The notes: generated by a model not told the origin, from the letters alone. A stretch of 64,000 nt of DNA from Chitinophaga sp. (GCF_017745275.1 NZ_JAGHZS010000003.1:552693-616692); one strand, 5' to 3'; counted from the first letter of the stretch, positions 36,209 to 45,647 are shown. Made by a program: numbers and translations.

Positions 36209-39200
36209 TTACGGATGCAACGTAAATGATAATATTCCCAACTGTACTTTCTGTGTAGCATCTGTTGCTTTGAAACGGAAATACAGGTTGTGTTTTTTAC
36301 CATCTGTTACCGGTGCAAAGTTGAAATGTACGTTGTTGGCAGTTTTAGGCTGTGCGCCAGGTCCGATGGTGACTTCTCCCAAACGGGTGCCATTGGCATC
36401 ATCCACGAAGGCTTCCACCACATAACCCTGTTGCGGTGTTTCCTGTACCATGTAGGCAAGTTCAATACCTTTCACATCTGTAAGGTCCAGTTTATTGTAA
36501 ACTACCCAGCCTTCTGTGTTGGAGGGAATGAGGAATTTCATACCACCCACTGCAAAGGTAGATACGCCGTCGGCTTTGCTGTAGTCAGCCGCCGGTAATA
36601 CAGGGCTGATCAGCTCTGTTTGTGCGGTACCGGTGATTGGTTTGATGCCGGGACCACCTTTATCGGTGTAGCTGGCGAGCAGGTATAGTACGCCGTTATC
36701 TTTAACTTCACCACCCATTGTAGGATTAATAGTACCGGAAACAGGCAGGGAGCTTACTTTTGGCGCGTTGCCTCCAATGGAGTAAATGTATTCCACCAGT
36801 TGCTTAGCTTCTCCCAAAGAAATACCAGGGTGGGCAGACATAGCTGTTTCTCCCCATACGCCACCACCGCCACTGATGATCTTTTTAGCCAGCTTTTCTG
36901 CGGCGGAAGGATCATCCTTATACTTTTCAGTTATTTGTTTGAAGGAAGGACCGATAGATTTTTCATCCGGTTTGTGACAGGTTTTACAGTCGGATACTTC
37001 CATGATATTTTTACCTGCAATAGCGCCGGTAACAATCTGGTGGCCTTGTGGCGCCGCTGCTTTATCACGTCCCTGGATATAATCTGCTTTTACAAAGATG
37101 TTGTTGGCGTCGAGTTTTCCATCAGCAGAGTTGCCATCTTCCTTGTCGCTGATATTTACCGTGTATTGTACGGGTTTACCAGGGAAGTAGAACATCTGGT
37201 TGCCGGTGAGGGTGATTTTTACATCAGGTGTTTCGTTACCTGCGTAAACATCAAGGGACCTGCTCTTTGTTTTAGCACCTTTGTCGTCTGCTACTTCTAC
37301 ATATACCTGGAATTCGCCGGCGGTAGTGTAGGTGTATTCAACAGTAGGTTCAGTGGTTTCTTTTTTGCTACCATTACCGAAGTTCCAGAGATAAGTGATT
37401 TTATCACCATCCGGATCTACAGAACCTGTTGCGCTCAATTTCACTTTAAAGGGCAATCCGCCGGTTAAACGCTCGGCGTGGATGTCTGCCACCGGTGCAC
37501 GGTTACCACCGTTGAAATCGATCCGGGAGAGGCCTGCATCGGCATTTTTGCTGAACCATCCATTACCATATTCCAGCACATACAATCTGCCGTCTGGTCC
37601 CATTTCCATGTCGATAGGAGCATTCAGCTTGGTATGCGGCATGAAGCGCTCCATTTTGGAGAAGTCGCCGTTTTTATCCAGTGTAACGGCCATAATCCAG
37701 CCACGGATCCAATCGTAGATAAACAGTTTATCATTGAAATAATCCGGGAAACGGGTTTCTTTCGGATAGAACTCACTGTGGTAAACAGGGCCTGCTTCCG
37801 CATTACGGCCACCACTACCTACAATCGGGAACTCATCTGATTTACCATAAGGATACCAGATGAAGGCAGAAGTTGCCGGGGGCAGTTCTTTCAGACCCGT
37901 ATTGTTACGTGACTCGTTCATTGGTTTTTTCGGATCGTAGTAAGGACCGCTTTCACCGGTTTCGTAATTGTATTTACGATAAGGTTTGTTGTTGGCAATG
38001 AACATCGGGTAACCGTAGTTGCCCGGTTTCTTCGCCTGGTTGATCTCATCGTATCCCCGTGGTCCGCGGAGCGAGTCGTCGTTGTTGGCATCAGGGCCTA
38101 CTTCTCCCCAATATACCCAACCTGTTTTCTGGTCTACCGACATCCGGTAAGGATTACGGGTACCCATAGCATAAATTTCAGGACGGGTACCTTTAGTGCC
38201 TTTCGGGAACAGGTTACCATCAGGAATGGTGTAAGAACCATTTGCTTCCACTTTGATGCGCAGGATTTTTCCACGCAGGTCGTTGGTGTTGGCAGATCCA
38301 CGGAGGTCATCGTATTGCAGGTGACCCGGGCGATCATCGCTGGGGCCATAACCTTTACTTACATATTTCTGACCGGGTTCATCAAATGGAGTAGTGTTAT
38401 CACCGGTAGACAAATACAGTAATCCACCTGGTCCGAAAGCAATTGAACCACCGGTATGGCAGCAGATATCGCGTTGGGAGTAGAACTGGAGAATTACTTT
38501 TTCAGATGCCATGTCCAGTTTGTTGTTTTCAAATTTGAAACGGGACAAACGGTTCACAGACGTATCTACGGGTGAATACATGGCATAGATGAAGTGATTG
38601 TTTTTGAAGTCGGGGTCAGCGGCCAGGCCAAGGAATCCTTCTTCTGCATTCACTTTAGGTACATCAGTATGGTGATATACTTTGAGGAAACCTACCTGCG
38701 ACAGTTTCTTCTCTGCTGCATTGTAGAGCATCAGTTCTCCGCGGCGTTGAGCCACGAGGATGTCGAGGTTAGGGAGTATAGCCATTTCCGTTGGTTCGAA
38801 GAATTCGCCGGATACCAATACATTTTTGGTGAAGCGATCTTCTTCCGGTACGCGCAGGGTTTTAGCCAGGCTGTAGTCCAGTACCTGGTTTTTACCGATG
38901 GCATATTTAATACCGCCTGCGAGATGTTTCAGGAATAAGCTATCAGTGTAAGATTCTTCCGTGTGACCGAGGCCGGTGTAGAATGCACGGCCACCGTCAT
39001 AATCGTGGTACCAGCTGATGGGGTGATTAGCGCCCATGATACCTCCTTCGTAGGATTTTTCATCCAGCTTTAACAGCACGGTGGTAGTGGTATCTACGTT
39101 TTTGTAATTGTACCATTCGTCAGTATGTTCCCATTTTTCAGGAAGGCCTTCAGTAGCAGGGAATGATTTTACGATCACGTCTACGATGGCTTTGTGAACG

Positions 39201-39619
39201 CCCGGAGGATGGCTTTGGAACCATGCGCCGGCGAGGTGATTGTACCAACCCCATTCGTATTCTGTGTCTGCGGCTGCGTGTACACCAACGTATCCACCGC
39301 CGGCCTGGATATATCTTTCAAAGTCGGCTTCCTGGTAGTTGTTGAGTACATCGCCGGTAGTATTCAGGAAGATGACTGCAGAGTAAGTTTGCAGGGTATC
39401 TTCATTGAATTTTCCGGCATCGGTGGTGGTATCTACTTCAAATCCGTTTTCGGCGCCAAGTTTTTGTACGGCGGCGATGCCGGCAGGAATAGAGCTGTGG
39501 TGAAAGCCGGAGGTTTTGGTAAACACGAGTACTTTCGGTTTACCCGGACGCGACTTTTTACACGCCGCCATGCCTACTACGAGGGCCAGCAGCAAAATAA
39601 GTTTTATAGTATGTTTCAT
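36209..39619 (-). CDS. ThuA - sugar dehydrogenase - PKD - cytochrome c multidomain lipoprotein
   Basis: An 1136-residue lipoprotein (lipobox VGMAAC, Cys20) with five parts. A ThuA domain at about 28-255 is followed by a six-bladed PQQ-type glucose/sorbosone dehydrogenase propeller at about 275-700 (NLDILVAQRRGELMLY, ICCHTGGSIAFGPGGLLYLSTGD, GKILRIKVEANGSY, GPDGRLYVLEYGNG). Next come a PKD domain at about 705-795 (GSVDPDGDKITYLWNFGNG), a cytochrome c domain with C878KTCH882 and a probable Met ligand in WGETAMSAHPGIS, and a C-terminal beta-sandwich resembling a carbohydrate-binding module. It probably oxidises a sugar at the cell surface and passes electrons to haem. It is last in a seven-gene operon that also encodes separate ThuA and cytochrome c proteins. 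Confidence 0.92.
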   Translation of the reverse strand: MKHTIKLILLLALVVGMAACKKSRPGKPKVLVFTKTSGFHHSSIPAGIAAVQKLGAENGFEVDTTTDAGKFNEDTLQTYSAVIFLNTTGDVLNNYQEADFERYIQAGGGYVGVHAAADTEYEWGWYNHLAGAWFQSHPPGVHKAIVDVIVKSFPATEGLPEKWEHTDEWYNYKNVDTTTTVLLKLDEKSYEGGIMGANHPISWYHDYDGGRAFYTGLGHTEESYTDSLFLKHLAGGIKYAIGKNQVLDYSLAKTLRVPEEDRFTKNVLVSGEFFEPTEMAILPNLDILVAQRRGELMLYNAAEKKLSQVGFLKVYHHTDVPKVNAEEGFLGLAADPDFKNNHFIYAMYSPVDTSVNRLSRFKFENNKLDMASEKVILQFYSQRDICCHTGGSIAFGPGGLLYLSTGDNTTPFDEPGQKYVSKGYGPSDDRPGHLQYDDLRGSANTNDLRGKILRIKVEANGSYTIPDGNLFPKGTKGTRPEIYAMGTRNPYRMSVDQKTGWVYWGEVGPDANNDDSLRGPRGYDEINQAKKPGNYGYPMFIANNKPYRKYNYETGESGPYYDPKKPMNESRNNTGLKELPPATSAFIWYPYGKSDEFPIVGSGGRNAEAGPVYHSEFYPKETRFPDYFNDKLFIYDWIRGWIMAVTLDKNGDFSKMERFMPHTKLNAPIDMEMGPDGRLYVLEYGNGWFSKNADAGLSRIDFNGGNRAPVADIHAERLTGGLPFKVKLSATGSVDPDGDKITYLWNFGNGSKKETTEPTVEYTYTTAGEFQVYVEVADDKGAKTKSRSLDVYAGNETPDVKITLTGNQMFYFPGKPVQYTVNISDKEDGNSADGKLDANNIFVKADYIQGRDKAAAPQGHQIVTGAIAGKNIMEVSDCKTCHKPDEKSIGPSFKQITEKYKDDPSAAEKLAKKIISGGGGVWGETAMSAHPGISLGEAKQLVEYIYSIGGNAPKVSSLPVSGTINPTMGGEVKDNGVLYLLASYTDKGGPGIKPITGTAQTELISPVLPAADYSKADGVSTFAVGGMKFLIPSNTEGWVVYNKLDLTDVKGIELAYMVQETPQQGYVVEAFVDDANGTRLGEVTIGPGAQPKTANNVHFNFAPVTDGKKHNLYFRFKATDATQKVQLGILSFTLHP

Positions 39620-39630
39620 GGTATAGCAGA

Positions 39631-40380
39631 TTATTTTTTGGGAGACCAGTTGCCGATGGCGTATTGAATGCCTCCGAGTAAATGTTTCAGGTAAACAGGG
39701 TCCTGGTAGGCTTCTTTTACGTGGCCCATTTCAGTATAGAAGGCGCGTCCTCCCTCGAAGCTATGATACCAGCACATAGGGTGGTTGTCGCCGTTTTTAC
39801 CGCCGGTGTAGCTGCTTTCATCAATTTTGATGAGCACGTGTACATCGGGATTCAGGTCTTTGAAATTGTACCATTCATCTTTGCGGATCCATTCGTCCGG
39901 CAGGTCTTTGGTAGCGGGGTGATTGTGGTCTACTACTTTCAGCGTAGCCTGCTGCTGGTGAGGGTGACTGAGGAACCAGGCGCCGGCCAGTTTGTTGTAC
40001 CATGGCCAGTCGTATTCCGTGTCAGTAGCCGCGTGAATACCCATCCAGGCGCCGCCTTTGTGGATGTAGTTCTGGAAGGCTACCTGTTGTGCATCATCGA
40101 GTACATCGCCGGTGGTGCAACTGAAAATAACGGCGGCGTATTTTTTCAGGTTGTCGGCGGTAAATGCGCTGGCATCTTCGGTAGTATCTACGTCGAAGCC
40201 ATTTTCTTTACCGAGTTGCATGATCGCTAGTTTGGCAGCGGGGATGCAATCGTGGCGGAAGCCCATTGTTTTAGAAAACACGAGTACTCTTTTAGTCTTG
40301 TGTTTGTGCTTATCTTTTGCCTGCACAGAAAAAGTGCCGGCGAGGATCAGGAGTGCAATAAACGCGGTTAATGCTTTCAT
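39631..40380 (-). CDS. ThuA domain-containing secreted protein
   Basis: About 249 residues. The ATG at 40380 gives a clean signal peptide (MKALTAFIALLILAGTFSVQA); the open frame runs 16 residues further up without support. The ThuA glutamine-amidotransferase-like fold is evident in RVLVFSKTMGFRHDCIPAA, AAVIFSCTTGDVLDD, GIHAATDTEYDWPWYNKLAGAWF and NHPMCWYHSFEGGRAFYTEMGHVKEAY. ThuA was named in trehalose use, where it acts with a Gfo/Idh dehydrogenase (ThuB) through 3-keto sugars. It is closely similar to the ThuA part of the downstream fusion protein. The gap to that gene is 11 nt. Confidence 0.9.
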   Translation of the reverse strand: MKALTAFIALLILAGTFSVQAKDKHKHKTKRVLVFSKTMGFRHDCIPAAKLAIMQLGKENGFDVDTTEDASAFTADNLKKYAAVIFSCTTGDVLDDAQQVAFQNYIHKGGAWMGIHAATDTEYDWPWYNKLAGAWFLSHPHQQQATLKVVDHNHPATKDLPDEWIRKDEWYNFKDLNPDVHVLIKIDESSYTGGKNGDNHPMCWYHSFEGGRAFYTEMGHVKEAYQDPVYLKHLLGGIQYAIGNWSPKK

Positions 40381-40410
40381 TGTTTTACGTGGGAATAGAA
40401 ATGAATAATG

Positions 40411-40529
40411 GCAGAAAGCTGAAAGCATAAAGCAAAAAGCTATTGTAGCGAATGAATAAAGCGCAGGATAAATATTCGCTTAGATCATTCGCTACAATAG
40501 CTTTTTGCTTTATGCTTTTAGCTTTCCGC
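40411..40529. repeat. Heptad inverted repeat, element h (type B)
   Basis: The arms 40411-40455 and 40485-40529 pair over 45 bp with two mismatches, and the loop is 29 nt. Left modules are AGAAAGC, TGAAAGC, ATAAAGC, AAAAAGC; the right arm reads back as GGAAAGC, TAAAAGC, ATAAAGC, AAAAAGC. The core is TATTGTAGCGAATGA. It sits inside the keto-sugar operon, between the DUF1080 gene and the ThuA gene (both leftward), so if it stops transcription the operon is split here. Confidence 0.9.
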
Positions 40530-40534
40530 TTATG

Positions 40535-41257
40535 TTAAAGAACTTTTAATTTGATGTTACGATACCATACATCGTTACCATGATCCTGTAAAGCGATATG
40601 TCCTTTGGCATATTTGCCGAAGTCTTTCCAATCGTGGAATTTGCTTTTAGCTATCAGTGCATCCCATTCAGGGGTACCCATGGTAGTTTCAGCTGTTTTC
40701 ACACCATTGAGCCAGAGGATCAGGTGGCCGTTTTTCTTGTATAATTTGGCGGAATTCCATTCACCTACTGGCTTAGCCGGTCTGCTGGAGGCTTTTATGA
40801 GATCGTATAATTCTCCTGCATTGTGTTTGGGATTTTTGCCATCCGGATGTCCGGCATCATCGAGTACCTGCATTTCGGGCCCCGACAGGTAGGTCTGGCC
40901 TAAAGCAGGATCTTCGTGTACGCTGAAGATCAGGCCACTGTTACCACCCGGAGAAATTTTCCATTCGTACGTCAGCTCATAATTTTCATATTCTGCATCG
41001 GTAACGAGGTCACCACCAGGAGCGCCATTTTGTTTAGCTGCCTGATTCAGGCCGATAGCGCCATCTGTTACGCTCCATGCCGGGCTTGCAGTAGATTGCA
41101 GGTAAGTATGCCAGCCTTTGGTAGAAGTACCATCGAACAGCAATACCCATCCCTGCTTCTTTTCTTTAGCCGATAAGGTATTTAATTGTTGGGCTTTCAC
41201 CGCGGAGGTGCCCAGTAGTGCGCCTGCCGCGAAGGCTCCGATGATTAATTTTTTCAT
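40535..41257 (-). CDS. DUF1080 protein (3-keto-disaccharide hydrolase family)
   Basis: A 240-residue exported protein with signal peptide 1-22 (LLGTSAVKAQ). The DUF1080/3-keto-disaccharide hydrolase fold is clear: GWVLLFDGTSTKGWHTYLQ, DLVTDAEYENYELTYEWKISPGGNSGLIFSVHED, YLSGPEMQVLDDAGHPDG, KPVGEWNSAKLYKKNGHLILWLNGVKTAE and HIALQDHGNDVWYRNIKLKVL. The concanavalin-like jelly roll is thought to cleave 3-keto-glycosides in the periplasm. In the operon it would act after a dehydrogenase has formed the keto group. Confidence 0.93.
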   Translation of the reverse strand: MKKLIIGAFAAGALLGTSAVKAQQLNTLSAKEKKQGWVLLFDGTSTKGWHTYLQSTASPAWSVTDGAIGLNQAAKQNGAPGGDLVTDAEYENYELTYEWKISPGGNSGLIFSVHEDPALGQTYLSGPEMQVLDDAGHPDGKNPKHNAGELYDLIKASSRPAKPVGEWNSAKLYKKNGHLILWLNGVKTAETTMGTPEWDALIAKSKFHDWKDFGKYAKGHIALQDHGNDVWYRNIKLKVL

Positions 41258-41290
41258 GCCGGATGATTGTGTTTTTTGTTAGGATAGCAA

Positions 41291-41710
41291 TTATTTGGCC
41301 GGAGCTAATGATAAGATATAGCTTACCATTTCTTTAGCATCTTCTTTGGATACCTGTGGGTGAGGTAACATGGCTACTTCTCCCCAGTTGCCTGAACCGC
41401 CTTTGATTACTTTGTCTGCCAGTTTATCCACATTTTCCGGTGTGTTAGGATATTTGGCTGCAATATCTTTCAGTGCAGGTCCTACTACTTTCATTTCTTC
41501 TTTGTGACAGGTTTTGCAATCGCTTTCTGCCATCAGGGTTTCACCTTTGCTAACAGGTTTGTTGGCATTAGGTGATACCATGGAATTATCTGCTGCTGCG
41601 CTTTCGTGAGTGCTTGCGCTGTCAGCGTTCTCTTGTTTTTTTTCACCTCCTCCGCATGCTGCAAAGAATAAAACACTTAGTACCAGCGGCGCCAGATATC
41701 TCTTTCTCAT
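41291..41710 (-). CDS. c-type cytochrome lipoprotein
   Basis: 139 residues from the ATG at 41710, which gives the lipobox LFFAAC with acylated Cys19. The longer frame to 41830 lacks a signal sequence at its start and is rejected. A Ser/Ala-rich linker leads to the haem motif C65KTCH69, and the axial ligand is probably the Met in WGEVAMLPHPQVS. The domain closely parallels the cytochrome domain of the large fusion protein at the end of the same operon. It likely carries electrons from periplasmic sugar oxidation to the respiratory chain. Confidence 0.92.
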   Translation of the reverse strand: MRKRYLAPLVLSVLFFAACGGGEKKQENADSASTHESAAADNSMVSPNANKPVSKGETLMAESDCKTCHKEEMKVVGPALKDIAAKYPNTPENVDKLADKVIKGGSGNWGEVAMLPHPQVSKEDAKEMVSYILSLAPAK

Positions 41711-41768
41711 TGTTGATTTTTTTATTTGGTTATTGTTTACGTAAACGATCGATGGATATATTTCAAAT

Positions 41769-42824
41769 TTAAATACCGAGTATTCTTTTATTAAAAGCAT
41801 CATCCGTGCCAGCACCGGCAAAGTCATCAAATGCTTTTTCCGTTACCCGGATAATATGATCCTTGATAAACGGAGCTCCTTCTCTGGCGCCGTCTTCCGG
41901 ATGTTTGATACAACATTCCCACTCCATTACTGCCCAACCGGCAAAGTCATATTGAGCCATTTTACTGAAGATGGATTTAAAGTCAACCTGTCCATCGCCA
42001 AGAGAGCGGAAACGGCCCGGGCGATTGATCCACGACTGGTATCCGCCATAAACGCCGGAGCGTCCGGTAGCGTTGAATTCCGCGTCTTTTACGTGGAATG
42101 CTTTGATTCTTTCGTGGTAGATATCAATGTACTCGAGGTAGTCGAGGCATTGCAGTAACAGGTGGCTTGGATCGTATAAGAGGTTGGCGCGGCTATGATT
42201 ACCGGTAGCTTCCAGGAAGCGTTCGAAAGTAATACCATCGTGCAGGTCTTCTCCCGGATGGATTTCATAACATACATCTACTCCGTTGGCATCAAATTCA
42301 TTGAGGATAGGCAGCCAGCGTTTCGCCAGTTCGGCGAAGCCGGTTTCTACCAGTCCTGCCGGACGTTGTGGCCATGGATACATGGCAGGCGCCCATAACA
42401 AAGCACCACTGAAAGTAGCATGGGCATTGAGTCCCAGGTTGCGGCTGGCTTTCGCTGCGTATTTCAGTTGGTTCACTGCCCATTCAGTACGGGCGGCCAG
42501 GTTGTTATGATATTGTGCAGGGGCAAATCCGTCGAACATTTCGGTGAAGGCAGGATTTACTGCTACCAGCTGTCCTTGCAGGTGGCTGCTCAGTTCTGTG
42601 ATTTCCAGTCCTGCTGCATTCACGATGCCTTTGATTTCATCTGCGTAGGTTTTGCTTTCCGCTGCCTTTTGCAGGTCTATCAGGCGGCTGTCCCAGGAAG
42701 GGATCTGCACGCCTTTAAAACCGATGGAAGCAGCCCATTCGCAGATGGTTTTCAGGTTATTGAAAGGCGCTTCATCTCCCATGAATTGCGCCAGAAAAAT
42801 GCCGGGTCCTTTGATCGTTTTCAT
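41769..42824 (-). CDS. Sugar phosphate isomerase/epimerase-like TIM-barrel protein
   Basis: About 352 residues from the ATG at 42824 (MKTIKGPGIFLAQFMGD). It belongs to the AP-endonuclease-2-like xylose-isomerase TIM-barrel family. Likely metal ligands are the Glu in CYEIHPGEDLHDG, Asp and His in LLYDPSHLLLQ, His in KAFHVKDAEF and Glu in WAVMEWECC. There is no signal peptide, so it is cytosolic. Such proteins isomerise or epimerise keto sugars and are regular partners of Gfo/Idh dehydrogenases; this one lies 22 nt downstream of one. Confidence 0.9.
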   Translation of the reverse strand: MKTIKGPGIFLAQFMGDEAPFNNLKTICEWAASIGFKGVQIPSWDSRLIDLQKAAESKTYADEIKGIVNAAGLEITELSSHLQGQLVAVNPAFTEMFDGFAPAQYHNNLAARTEWAVNQLKYAAKASRNLGLNAHATFSGALLWAPAMYPWPQRPAGLVETGFAELAKRWLPILNEFDANGVDVCYEIHPGEDLHDGITFERFLEATGNHSRANLLYDPSHLLLQCLDYLEYIDIYHERIKAFHVKDAEFNATGRSGVYGGYQSWINRPGRFRSLGDGQVDFKSIFSKMAQYDFAGWAVMEWECCIKHPEDGAREGAPFIKDHIIRVTEKAFDDFAGAGTDDAFNKRILGI

Positions 42825-42846
42825 ACGCTTGTTCTGGTTATGAATA

Positions 42847-44010
42847 CTATATCTCGAAGTTTGTCCATTTCGCATCGCTCTGGGAAGAACGTACTACGTT
42901 GTCGATGAAAGCCATACCACGTATGCCTTCTGCAGTACCCGGGAAGTCCAGGGATTCCGGAGATGGGGTAACGCCGTCTATTTTCGCTCCTAAAGTTTGT
43001 GCGAAGTTGCGATACAGGTTACCGAATGCTTCCAGGTATCCTTCCGGATGGCCGCCCGGAGTGCGGGTATTGTGGGTCATGTAGCTGGATTGGAAAGAAT
43101 AGCCACCACCTGCGCGGTAGATTTCAGTTGGTTTATCCAGCCATTTTACCAATAGTGTATTAGGTTCGTGTTGTGCCCATTCGAGGCCACCTTTTTCTCC
43201 ATATACGCGGATTTTCAGCGCATTTTCTTCACCGGCAGCAACCTGTGACGCCATCAGCACACCGGCAGCGCCATTGTCGAAGCGGAGTAATACGGCGCCA
43301 TCATCGTCCAGTGCACGGCCAGGTACCATGATGTTCAGGTCGGCACATAATTTTTCAATCTGTGCGCCGGTAATATATTCTGCCAGGTTAGCCGCATGGG
43401 TACCAATATCGCCCATACAACCGCTTTTACCTGATTTTTTAGGATCTGTTCTCCACGCTGCCTGGGCGTTGCCTTCTCTTTCACTGAGTTTGCTCAGCCA
43501 GCCTTGTGGATACTCTACCCATACTTTACGGATTTTACCCAATGCACCGTCTTTTACCATTTGTTTGGCTTGCTTTACCATCGGGTAGCCGGTGTAGGTA
43601 TGTGTGAGCAACAGGGTTAAGCCGGTTGCTTTTACTTTAGCATCTAATTGTTTGGCTTCATCGAGTGAGAAGGTGATAGGCTTTTCTATTACTACGTTGA
43701 AACCGAGATCGAGCGCCATCATAGCTGGTTCAAAGTGGGCGAAGTTCGGTGTAACGATAGTTACAAAGTCCAGGCGTTTATCTGCCGGCATTTTCGCTTC
43801 TTTTTCCAACATGGTTTTGAAATCGAGGTACGTACGCTCCGGATCGAGGAACAGCATTTTACCTGATTCTACGGCGATGTCGTTATTGATACTGAGGGCG
43901 CCTGCCACCAGTTCAATCAGTCCATCCATGTTGGCAGCAATACGATGAATCGCTCCAATGAAGGCATCTTTACCGCCTCCTATCATTCCCATTCTAAGTT
44001 TCCGTGTCAT
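42847..44010 (-). CDS. Gfo/Idh/MocA family oxidoreductase
   Basis: A 387-residue NAD(P)-dependent dehydrogenase. The N-terminal Rossmann motif is MGMIGGGKDAFIGAIHR, followed by FVTIVTPNFAH, the conserved NVVIEKPITFSLDEAKQL with the catalytic Lys, and the second-domain motif GCMGDIGTHAANLAEY. It interconverts sugars or inositols with their keto forms. With the TIM-barrel isomerase and ThuA it matches the 3-keto-sugar theme of the operon. No Tat signal is visible, so it is cytosolic. It lies 22 nt after the MFS gene. Confidence 0.94.
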   Translation of the reverse strand: MTRKLRMGMIGGGKDAFIGAIHRIAANMDGLIELVAGALSINNDIAVESGKMLFLDPERTYLDFKTMLEKEAKMPADKRLDFVTIVTPNFAHFEPAMMALDLGFNVVIEKPITFSLDEAKQLDAKVKATGLTLLLTHTYTGYPMVKQAKQMVKDGALGKIRKVWVEYPQGWLSKLSEREGNAQAAWRTDPKKSGKSGCMGDIGTHAANLAEYITGAQIEKLCADLNIMVPGRALDDDGAVLLRFDNGAAGVLMASQVAAGEENALKIRVYGEKGGLEWAQHEPNTLLVKWLDKPTEIYRAGGGYSFQSSYMTHNTRTPGGHPEGYLEAFGNLYRNFAQTLGAKIDGVTPSPESLDFPGTAEGIRGMAFIDNVVRSSQSDAKWTNFEI

Positions 44011-44032
44011 ATATACAATTATCTTTTATTAG

Positions 44033-45322
44033 TTATACTATTTCAACATGTTTAACAGGTACATCTGTTTTTTTGCGGTTACGCATATAAAAGAACAGAC
44101 CGGTGAAAGCAACAATCAGCATAATCGGGATGATCAGCGTAGCATTGAGGATTTCAGGACCGGCAACAGCATTGGCCTGGGCGAAAGCAGTAGCTTCAGC
44201 AGAGCCAGGTGCCGCGTGGCTGTAAGCATCCAGCGAAGCGCCGGCTGGAAGTTGTTTTAAAATGATACGATCATAAAAACCACCCATAAAGATCATATAC
44301 AGGGATACCGCAAACATACCGGCTCCGCCCATCAGGTTCATACCCAAAGCGCCGGATTGAGGAATGTTTTCTGATACAAATCCCAGCATAGTGGGCCAGA
44401 AATAGGTAACACCAAGACCAAAAATGAATGCTGCCACAAATACCATATTGCCAGACACGTGGGATAATAAATACAAGCCCAGTGCAGAGAAGATGGCTGA
44501 AAACAGTAATACACCGGTAGGAGATATTTTATGTACTACCGCACCTGCTACACCTCTACCCAATGTTTGCACTCCAGCAGTTAAGGCCAGGATGAGGATT
44601 GCATTTTGTGTAACGTTACTTAACAGTACATTTATCCATTGGCCGGTGAACAACTCAGTGATGGCAGTACCAAACATGAGGATAAACATTACGCCGAACA
44701 GGGGACTAAAAATAGATCTGTACATCTGGGCAGAAGAAACCCCGGAGGCAACCCTTTCAGTAACAGGGAAGTCGAGTTTCAGGAACAGGTAACCATAGAT
44801 GAGGGTAGGGATGATCATGGTAGCTACCTGCAGTTGCCAGCTAAGGCCCAATTTGGAAAGCAGGAATACCAGCAGGGTACCTATAACGATACCGCCGGGG
44901 AACCACAGGTGAAAGTGATTGAGTTTAGTGGTTTTGTTATCCGGGAAAATGGTGGCCACCAGCGGGTTGCAGGCCGCTTCTACGGTACCGTTGGCCATTC
45001 CTATAAACAAAGTGGATATAAACAGGGACCAGAATCCGCTGGCAAATATTGTCAGTACAATACCCAGCAGGTGCAGAACGAAAGCTGCAAGGAGCAATCG
45101 TTTCATGCCTATTACATCTACTATAAAACCGCCTATTACCACAGCCAGTGGAAAACCCCAGAAAGCAGTACTGGTAATAATGCTCAGTTGTTGATTATCC
45201 AGATGGAATTCAACACCAAGTCCGCCCAGAATTCCGGCGCGGATACCAAAGGACAACGATGTCACCAGCAGCGCCATGCAGCTGGCTACGAACAGTTTTT
45301 GTGGCTGTATTACATTTGCCAT
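44033..45322 (-). CDS. MFS sugar/nucleoside permease-like transporter
   Basis: About 429 residues from the ATG at 45322 (MANVIQPQKLFVASCMALLVTSLSFGIRAGILGGLG); the frame to 45364 adds a non-conserved head. Twelve membrane segments can be drawn, including PLAVVIGGFIVDVIGMKRLLLAAFVLHLLGIVLTIFA and MVFVAAFIFGLGVTYFWPTMLGFVSENIP. It is of the inner-membrane major facilitator superfamily, close to the sugar and nucleoside permeases found with Gfo/Idh genes. It is the first gene of the keto-sugar operon. Confidence 0.88.
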   Translation of the reverse strand: MANVIQPQKLFVASCMALLVTSLSFGIRAGILGGLGVEFHLDNQQLSIITSTAFWGFPLAVVIGGFIVDVIGMKRLLLAAFVLHLLGIVLTIFASGFWSLFISTLFIGMANGTVEAACNPLVATIFPDNKTTKLNHFHLWFPGGIVIGTLLVFLLSKLGLSWQLQVATMIIPTLIYGYLFLKLDFPVTERVASGVSSAQMYRSIFSPLFGVMFILMFGTAITELFTGQWINVLLSNVTQNAILILALTAGVQTLGRGVAGAVVHKISPTGVLLFSAIFSALGLYLLSHVSGNMVFVAAFIFGLGVTYFWPTMLGFVSENIPQSGALGMNLMGGAGMFAVSLYMIFMGGFYDRIILKQLPAGASLDAYSHAAPGSAEATAFAQANAVAGPEILNATLIIPIMLIVAFTGLFFYMRNRKKTDVPVKHVEIV

Positions 45323-45647
45323 AAACGTGGATGTTTTGTCTAAATAAAAGTTAAAAAACGGCAATTAAACCTTTAAATTTATAAAAAGTATTTGCATATT
45401 TCCATCTTTTTGTATGGATTCTGCCCATTTTTTGGGAAAAATTTAATTTACGATGCCAATGTCTTGTTTTACATTTTAAATGAAATGCTAATGCAGTATT
45501 AGGGCGGTTAAATTTCAGGATAAGCGGTTGGAGCATTCTGCTGTGCTGTCCACGGCCTCTCTTTACGTGGAAATTTTTTTTGTTGAAGCATGGGGCGGCT
45601 TAGCCGGGAAGCCAGCCACCCACATCGTCAGGACAGCAATGTAGTTA
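45323..45647. other. 325-nt spacer: MFS operon leader and stem-loop after the fibre-like genes
   Basis: No gene is seen. At 45593-45621 a GC-rich hairpin (8-bp stem GGGTGGCT / AGCCGCCC on the minus strand, one G-T pair) lies 27 nt after the end of the 309-residue protein gene and is a likely terminator without a T-tract. An 8-bp inverted repeat TGCTGTCC / GGACAGCA brackets this area. The part nearer the MFS gene is AT-rich and should hold the operon promoter; TACTTTTT on the minus strand is the nearest thing to a -7 box. Confidence 0.45.

Noticed and set aside
44639..45343. 234-residue rightward open frame opposite the MFS gene
   Set aside because: The composition is a Gln/Lys-rich shadow of hydrophobic codons on the other strand, and no domain is recognised.
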